Shown: one piece after another, positions 56,229 through 64,000 of the stretch
Layout of the letters: each line of letters begins with the position of its first letter
Position numbering within the stretch: the stretch's first letter is position 1
Assembly: GCA_014529385.2 (NCBI GenBank)
Contig: CM043969.1
Location: forward strand, 17,119,446 to 17,183,445
Reading direction: 5' to 3'
Origin: Adiantum capillus-veneris
Taxonomy: Eukaryota > Streptophyta > Polypodiopsida > Polypodiales > Pteridaceae
DNA length: 64,000 nucleotides
The notes under the pieces: generated by a model
Told to the model about the DNA's origin: nothing
The model's input: the letters and a program-made list of their open reading frames with translations, nothing else
The model's database searches: none
Position numbers and translations under genes: made by a program

Positions 56229-57239
56229 CTGCTGCTCTAGAATCTCCTTGTCGAGCAATGACGTATCTTCACTAATTCCGTATTGACGTAGCATCCTTCG
56301 ACTGGAAGCCAAATCAGCTTCTATCACATTGATTTCTGCGTCATCGCCAGTGTTGGCCTCTCTCAGTGTTTCCAGTTGGGTCTCATATTCCTTGATGTCA
56401 TCCATAATCTGCTTGACAAGTTTATTGGAACCCTCTGCCCTCAAGAGTGTTTCCTTCTTCTGCTTCAGAGACATTGTCATCTCTTTCAGCCTATCGGCTA
56501 CCCCGACACATGTCCGAGGGACTCTCCCAACCATAGCTTCAAGGTCCGCAATATAATCAGGTGTCTTCTCCTCATGACGCTGTGGGGGGACTTTGTGTGT
56601 AGGGGGCATACTACCGACTGGCATAAGTCGGGGCTTCTTGGTATTTGACGGGTGGCCTCCTTGGGACGCACCGTTTGCCTTTTGCCAATTCTCAACCTTC
56701 TTTTCCAAGCCTCCTGGTCGGGAGGAACACATGTTGAGTACACTCTCACCAAACCTGGCCCATGCAACCCTGTGGCCTGCAGGGTCCTTTGTGGCTGCAT
56801 GACACTTCTCATATGCAAAACAGCAGGCAAATTTTGTAGTGATCTCCCCACATGATGGTGGGGCTTGGTACACCTTATGGAACAGGAACCTTCATTCATC
56901 CTGAAGCTGTGGCTGCACGTGATTTAAGTAAATCTTTGTCTTCTTCTGGATGGAATGCCTGAATACAGTGAACCACTGGTCATCGGGGATGTCATCTTCC
57001 ATAAGATCCTTTGGCAGCACCCCCTCCATGCTCAATCCATACTCATCATGAAGCTCTTGTGCTGTATAGAAGAACTTTTTCAAGATAGGGTACTCCTCCA
57101 TCTTGTTTTTTCCTGCGATGTGGAAACAACACGCAAGTAAAGACATGCCCTCATTATATGCCTCATTTTAGTTGTGCAAAACAAAACACATGGAATGAAA
57201 TGAATGTATCTCATTTAGCTGACAATTGCAAAATTCAGT

Positions 57240-57310
57240 TGTGTACAAAGCCAAATTTGGTAGTGGTTAGTATCAAATTTGGTACTGGTTAGTACCAAAT
57301 TTGGTTATGC
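57240..57310. repeat. GTACCAAATTTGG cluster in the first intron
   Basis: Two ggttagta(c/t)caaatttggt units in the intron between exons 1 and 2 of the minus-strand gene, the same palindromic core as in the inverted-repeat arms. Confidence 0.7.
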
Positions 57311-57832
57311 TGACATCCTTACTGAGCTTCAACTTTGTGCTATGCTCATGCACAACATATACTGATTTTTGCACTTGCATGCATGCAAGTTAGCAATCTA
57401 AAGAGCAGCTTATACATGTAACTTTGTAACTTTCCTAAACCCTAAATTCCTAAGAAGATCCCAAACATGCACATGTACTTGCTGCATGCAAAAAAAGCAA
57501 ATGCAGACCTCATCAGATAAAAGACATGCAGAAGCTTGCATGCATGGAAAATAAAATGGTAAATCACCAAAAAATGCACAGCTCTCATAGCACCTACCTT
57601 TAGATGTTGTAGATGACCGTGGAGTCTCATCATCGGCAAAAAGAGGCCCATGCTTAAATGAAGTCTCCATGGACACAACAGGTTTCTCCCTCTCCACAAA
57701 GGAGGCCCCCTTGCTAGCCCTCGTATTTGGGGTGTCGATGTTCCAAGGGGATTTTGCATCCATTGTCCTCGTCTTCTTTTTCCCATTGTCCGGTGACGCT
57801 TTGGCTGCTGATTTCCTCGCTGGCGTCCTCAT

Positions 57833-58849
57833 CTTCCTGATGGTGAGAAGCCGGGGAGCTTGTTACCTGCAACTGTAGTCGTTTGCAGAAGGCGATGTAA
57901 TAAGAGAGAAAGGCGAAATCTGGAAAATGTGTTGAGCAACTGCGCCACTCACAAACGCAGTCTGTGATGGGACTTTTGGCACGGTTTCAAAACACCCCTC
58001 ACATTACTTATTGCCCCACCCACGTTTTCTTTCACGGAAAGTTTAAATCATACAAATTTCCCACCTACCATTCTTTAACATAGATGAAAAAAAAGGTTCC
58101 CTCCAAAGTGTGGACATATGTAGAAGTACCAACCAGTATATACATATGGATCCCCTAAAATACTTGGAACCATGAAGAATACCTTCACCCTGGGTAGAAG
58201 CTAGCATGAGGTCAAACAATTACTTCAAGTATAAATAGAAGGAAAAAAAGGTGCATTGGGCCAAAGTGCATAGACTAGGTACTTCAACACTACCAATTTT
58301 ACTACATGTACCTTGTGAAGTATAGTAGATTGAAGATTACCTAGAGTAGGCTACATGTAGATGCTAGTAATAATACAATGTCGAAGGGTTTGGTTCTTAA
58401 AAGCACCAATGTAAACTCATATGTTCTATTAGGGTCCTCCTAGACGACCAGTGTATATTTCATGGTAGTTTAAAACCAATTTTGTAAACTCATAGGTCCT
58501 TTACAACCATGACAATATATACTAATAGGCTCTCTTGGGCTACTTGGAAGCTTCAAAATTACCTTGAGATTAGATAGAAGCTAGCATGAGACCAATGTGT
58601 ACTTCTAGAATACCAACTCTAGGTATATAGGTACTTTATATATTCTCTTTGAGGTACTTATTAAATATCAATTTCAGGGACTTTGCAAAAACTGGTACTT
58701 CATGAAATACCATTTACTGTGACTCGGGTACTTTATTATCTAACAAAAGTTTTAGAAAAGTACCATGTTATGTAGCATGTTCAAGTTGCAATGAATTTAA
58801 CCCTTCTCTTCACTACAAGTTTTAATGAGATTTACTTTTCATTGGATAG
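57833..58849. other. Upstream flank of the RING-H2 gene and intron-like remnant
   Basis: No ORF. It holds scattered gtacc/ggtac words (for example 58120, 58270, 58620, 58690) at lower density than the intron arrays, consistent with a decayed version of the transposase-gene intron, since it ends in an acceptor-like ggatAG at 58848-58849 followed by homologous exon 2 sequence. Confidence 0.4.
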
Positions 58850-59490
58850 GTGGAACTTTATAGGAGATTCCAAATGCAATATTCACACAACAAGATCTTT
58901 CTTAAATGTTTTGAGGGATTGAAGCCTTGGTTTGTTTGCAAGTTGAAGGATAGGTACACTTGTTGCATTGCTCACATACAGATGATATAACTCAAGGATG
59001 CATTCAAATAAATGAGACAAAGCAAGATATGAGTGCACGGTGAAGGGTGTGGCTGGAAGTGTGATGCATGCTTCACAAAAGAGGTCCTAGGAAAGTGTAG
59101 AGTTACTACGTCCATGCACAATAGCATCAACAAATTGGTTGAGATGGTATTATGTCCAAAGCCAAATGAGTCTACATTTCATAAGCTATCTTTCTTGAAG
59201 GGAGAATGTGATCAATGTGGATCACGGTGGTTAGTACTCTGTCTAGAGGAAGAATCTGAAAAATGCATTCCAAATTTTAGTAAAAGTGTTTGAAGACATT
59301 GCATCAGCCAATCAAGAGGGCAAGAAGCACACGGATATATTGGTAAAGGAAATGGGATGTGTAGATTTACATCCTTCCTTGAAAATCATATAACCACCTA
59401 CATGACACAATTTAATTGCTTGGTGGCAATCTCAAAAATTTAAAGACTACATTCAAAGGTTTCCTAGAGACGTGGTGGACATCATGATGC
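58850..59490 (+). pseudogene. Second, more decayed copy of the transposase-like exon 2
   Basis: After AG at 58848-58849 the plus strand reads VELYRRFQMQYSHNKIFLKC, FEGLKPWFVCKLKDRYTCC and IAHIQM, aligned with the first exon-2 codons of the gene at 49998. Further on, CGWKCDACFTKEVLGKC, MVLCPKPNESTFHK and CDQCGSRWLVLCLEEE match the Cys-rich region. From about 59395 the frames WWQSQKFKDYIQRFPRDVV align with WQAQQFKDCLQNFPSNVV. The sequence stops before the first putative catalytic Asp. At least five stops and two shifts are present. It shows that this gene family has multiplied locally, in the same orientation. Confidence 0.6.
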
Positions 59491-60795
59491 AATTGGTGCC
59501 TAAAAAACATTTGTTTTACTACAATTACTAATTGTTGTACCTGAGTCCTCCAAAAACATCTAATCACAAATGTACCCTAAACCCTAATTCTTACTTTTCT
59601 CTTTCTACAGTCCATGTGTGGTGTGTTTCTCTCTCCCCCACTACCACTTCTCACATGATATTAGAGTGCTGATTTTTAGCAAGGATAAAGACATGTACTT
59701 TCACAATGTACAAACACATGCATGGTACTTTGGAAACAAGGCGTACTTTGGAAACAAGACCTATGAAAGGTACTTTGAAAGAGAAAGACATGTATGTTGT
59801 CAATGTATCTATGATAGATACTATAAAATCTACCAAGTAATACAAAAATATGTACAAAGTGCCTATGTGGGTAGTCCTGGTTGTACCTTCAATTTGAACT
59901 AGCACATAAAAAGCTACCATATTATTTAGCTTCACAAAGTACTTTGTGATTTCCATCACCATCACTAAGATTTGTGAACCACTGGTCAATAAACTTTCAT
60001 TTGGTAGTTACAAAAAGCACCATGATCTACTTGATTATAGCCAAATGGTGTATTTTGAGAATTCTACCTATTTGGTACCATTTATAAACTCTATGAAGCA
60101 CCAAAAATGCCTCATTGGTAGCTACAAATAGTACCATGGTGTATATAATCACAATCACATGGTGGAATTTGAGAGTTCTACCTCGTTTCTACCATCCCTA
60201 GGCTTTGTGAACTTGGGAAGGGGGGGGGGGGGGGGGGGACTTCACTATACTAAAAAAATGCCTATCATGTGGAATCAACATTAGGGATTATTTTATTGTA
60301 TATTTTCTCACATTTTCACTTACAGAAGGGTGTTGAAAAAATGACCTCGAAAACTTTTTTATAGACTAAATAGGAAAAGGGTCCCTTTTATTAGTGAAAA
60401 TATCATAGGTAAGGGATTTTATAAAAAGTCCTTGAATGCACGTGATATGTAGGTTTTACATATAGTGACCTCCCAAAGTTTGTGAAGCACCCATACGGCT
60501 CCATTGGTACTTATAAAAAGTACCATGGCATATTTAATCCTTGTTAACTGGCAGAATTTGAGTAGTTCTATCTACTTGTGCCTTGTTAAGTACCAAAAAC
60601 CCTCCATTGGCACTTGTGGAGAGTACCAAGTAAAACATAATTAGACACAAGTGCTAAATATGGAGAGTTGTACTTGTCAACTACTATCCGAAAACTTTAT
60701 GAACCACCCAGAAAATTCACATAATACTTAAATTGCACTTGAAAACCTAAATGCAAGGTTTAATTTTAATACACAATGTATCGGTCTTGATGCAT
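59491..60795. other. Degenerate GTACCATG-type repeats, no gene
   Basis: A phrase of the form (a/t)ttggta(g/c)(t/c)tacaaa-agtaccatg occurs at about 59999, 60115, 60503 and 60605, the first two 116 bp apart and followed by similar aat-tgagagttctacct words. A poly-G tract (19 bases) lies at 60220-60238. Confidence 0.5.
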
Positions 60796-61235
60796 ACCTC
60801 GATCAACATCGTCTCTAATATTTGATTGCTTGCATCAGCCCCAAGAACTATCAATGCACTTGAGAGAGCAATGATCTTTGCACCAATTACTATCACCTCA
60901 TAATTAGATGCTCCTCCCTCCAGGCTATCTTTCAACGTTTGAAGATCATTCAATTTCCCTTGAAGCACTATTGTAGGTGAAGATGTTCCCTCTATCTTCC
61001 ACATGCTCTAACTTTTCTCTTGTAGTTTCACCTAGGATACATTTAGTGTTCTTTTCACACTCTCTAGTGTACTCTTTCTTGCAATCAACATAGGCTCCAC
61101 TTCGACCACAATTTGGAGGTTAAGAAAGCTACAATTTAGAATTGAATGAGGTTCCAAACTGCAAGACATAGAAGTTATCTCCCCATGCTCATTGAGAGAC
61201 GTCGGAGTGGATTGTGTGGTCTGAGTCATTGAGAA
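60796..61235 (-). pseudogene. Unrecognised exon-like minus-strand ORF
   Basis: From about 61232 the minus strand reads MTQTTQSTPTSLNEHGEITS, then NLQIVVEVEPMLIARKST and, after two TAG codons near 61030 and 61012, MWKIEGTSSPTIVLQGKLND, SLEGGASNYEVIVIGAKIIA and ILETMLIEV, ending at a donor-like GAG|GTATGC (about 60797). The start follows a long CT tract and a duplicated leader. Composition looks coding, but I recognise no family, and the two stops argue for a pseudogene. A first exon of a lost gene is the simplest reading. Confidence 0.35.
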
Positions 61236-61246
61236 CAAGATGGGAA

Positions 61247-61277
<31 letters not shown>

Positions 61278-61530
61278 CTGCCGTGGCACCCTCCCTTGAT
61301 GAATTTTCCCCAACTTTTTCTCTCGGCAGCCAGCCAATGTAAAACGGGTGCCCCTTTTTTTCAACTTCAACTTCGGAGTGGATTGTGTGGTCTGAGTCAT
61401 TGAGAACAAGATGGGAAAGGGGGGGGGGGGCTGCCGTGGCACCCTCTCTTGATGAATTTTCCCCAACTTTTTCTCTCTGCAGCCGGCCAATGTAAAACGG
61501 GTGCCCCTTTTTTTCAACTTCAAGCTATGG
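61201..61530. repeat. Tandem duplication with poly-G tracts
   Basis: cggagtggattgtgtggtct ... gggtgccccttttttt occurs at 61203-61370 and 61375-61525. The G runs inside the copies are 31 bases (61247-61277) and 12 bases (61419-61430). Confidence 0.85.
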
Positions 61531-61555
61531 CGGCCCTGTGTAGTGAGCCGAGGAG

Positions 61556-62850
<1,295 letters not shown>

Positions 62851-62851
62851 T

Positions 62852-63385
62852 GACCAAATATTGTCATACCCCGCATGCTCATCCCAAAAACTAAGGCTTT
62901 TATGTGTTTCCGCCAAGACTATATGAAGGCAAGCCAATATATTACAAATGCATCCCATTTTTAGATGCTGCTACATGCATATAAGTTTTCCTAATCCCAT
63001 ATATGTAATTCTTTAAAAAAGACCAAACATTGTCATATATTTCCACAAATTCTTATCCAAAAAAAACCTGACGTTTATGTGATGCCACCACGACTACATG
63101 AAGGTACTACGTTTATTATAAATGCATCCCATTTTTTGATACTACTACAAGCATGATTGTCATACTAATCCCCAAATATATCTTTATGTAAAAAAAAGAC
63201 CAAATATTATCATATATTTCAACTCAAGCTTATCCCAAAACACCAGGATTTTATGTAATGTCATCACAACCATATGAAAAAACATGTCTCGTTTTTTGAT
63301 GCTGCTATATATTAATCCCCAACATGCCCTTATGAAATGCTTCAAAAAAAGATTAGTAAACATTTCCCATATGCTGCCATAACAA
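62852..63385 (+). repeat. Degenerate ~176-bp tandem repeat, three units
   Basis: The word tttatg in (c/g/a)-tttatgt-atg-c(c/a)-c-a-gac-atatga recurs at 62898, 63074 and 63250, exactly 176 bp apart each time. The associated words gaccaaa(c/t)att(g/a)tcata and aaatgcatcccattttt also recur in order. Unit identity is low, so the array is old. Confidence 0.75.
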
Positions 63386-63718
63386 CAATTATTCTTATTA
63401 CCAACGTAGTGATGATTTTGAGATATACACTAGCTACAACTGTATTCATAAATTCAACATTTATATACCCTTTGTTGTACCAATAAGTTATTAATAGATC
63501 CCAAAAATCTCAGTAGGCACAAAGACATACTTGATGATTTGAAGTGGCCGCCATATGTGTGCAATATTGTATGCATCAAGAGCTATTAAATATTCCATAT
63601 ACAACCATAAACAAAGCAGATACAACAAGGAAACTGGTTGCCTTTACTTTCCAGGTCAGATGAGCTAAGAGTCACACTACGATGGGGAACATCGTGCGTG
63701 TATGTGTGCCCTAGCATG

Positions 63719-63719
<1 letters not shown>

Positions 63720-63773
<54 letters not shown>

Positions 63774-63820
63774 CATTAGCGCTATATTGCAGCCTATTTG
63801 CAAAAAACAACCCTCTATAG

Positions 63821-63904
<84 letters not shown>
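63720..63904 (+). repeat. Two (GT)n tracts
   Basis: About 26 GT repeats (63720-63771) and about 41 (63822-63904) separated by 50 bp of unique sequence. Confidence 0.95.
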
Positions 63905-63907
<3 letters not shown>

Positions 63908-64000
63908 TGCCAATTTGTAGTAGGGGGAGGAATGTAGAGAATCACTATGCAGGCATTTATATATCACAAACCCTGAGTAGCATACTGAGGTGTATTGAAT

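Larger units (their letters stand above)
53992..57832 (-). pseudogene. Multi-exon gene with RING-H2-like zinc finger and coiled coil; one in-frame stop
   Basis: Exons on the minus strand: 57832-57598 (MRTPARKSAAKASPDNGKK, basic), 57112-56229, 55122-54771 and 54675 onward, all with GT-AG borders and matching phases (1, 0, 1). Exon 2 encodes YPILKKFFYTAQELHDEYGL, a CGEITTKFACCFAYEKC segment and a coiled coil (VADRLKEMTMSLKQKKETLL). Its only fault is a TGA at 56892-56894 between LQDE and RFLFHK. Exon 3 has CVACGEPLEC...CRHQYHPLC...CVKPGC, a RING-H2-like finger (C-x2-C, C-x-H-x2-H-x2-C, last pair spaced C-x4-C). Exon 4 is acidic with a duplicated GDSESKSEEEARDDKKT and a probable further splice near 54389. 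The tail after a TAG at about 54186 reads to AFKL-stop at 53992. Function unknown; could be an E3-like or DNA-binding accessory protein of the element. Confidence 0.6.

Overview
This is a nuclear genomic window from a land plant with a large, repeat-rich genome. Evidence: several Ty3/gypsy LTR retrotransposons of plant lineages (including Tat-type remnants with an extra archaeal-like RNase H), tRNA-Asp and tRNA-Met primer-binding sites, spliceosomal introns, very long (CA)n/(CT)n/(GA)n/(TA)n tracts and AT-rich spacers. The integrase of the 43.8-47.1 kb element and the transposase family at 47-60 kb look to me like families expanded in ferns and other seed-free plants. That taxonomic guess is from memory and weak. 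There are no bacterial operons, rRNA, convincing tRNA or CRISPR. Most coding sequence is broken by stops and frameshifts.

Layout. 1-11.8 kb: a decayed minus-strand Tat-like Ty3/gypsy element (gag at 9.4-10.9 kb, PR, RT-RNase H, aRNH, integrase down to 1 kb), split by a younger plus-strand non-autonomous LTR element (4906-9355) with nearly identical LTRs. 11.8-25.7 kb: AT-rich sequence with long CA tracts and duplicated blocks, a broken two-ORF element with a Penelope-like reverse transcriptase fragment (16.8-19.4 kb), and a promoter plus exon fragments of an unrecognised spliced gene (20.5-22.9 kb). 25.9-34.2 kb: a plus-strand chromovirus-like Ty3/gypsy element (LTR, PBS, gag, PR, RT, RNase H, truncated integrase), with about 2.4 kb of foreign sequence between gag and pol. 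35.0-37.3 kb: the 5' end of another LTR element, carrying 24-nt palindromes. 37.4-43 kb: a minus-strand retroelement 3' end (LTR, PPT) with a long coiled-coil ORF and two smaller ORFs, and a second palindrome family nearby. 43.8-47.1 kb: a minus-strand Ty3/gypsy pol with tandem zinc-finger modules and a protease domain downstream of integrase.

47.1-60.7 kb is the most unusual part. A plus-strand, two-exon, DDE-transposase-like pseudogene (47399-51944), a minus-strand FCP1-like HAD phosphatase gene (52767-53537) and a minus-strand RING-H2-like/coiled-coil multi-exon gene (53992-57832) sit in a field of short repeats built on GTACCAAA/TTTGGTAC. The repeats fill the large introns of both outer genes as minisatellites and form an inverted repeat directly behind both genes' 3' ends. 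A second, more decayed copy of the transposase exon lies at 58850-59490. I read this as a candidate undescribed family of large gene-carrying DNA transposons with GTACCAAA subterminal or intronic repeats. Exon phases agree at every junction I could check; mobility is inference.

60.7-64 kb: an unrecognised minus-strand exon fragment behind a long CT tract, a roughly 176-bp tandem repeat, and (GT)n tracts.
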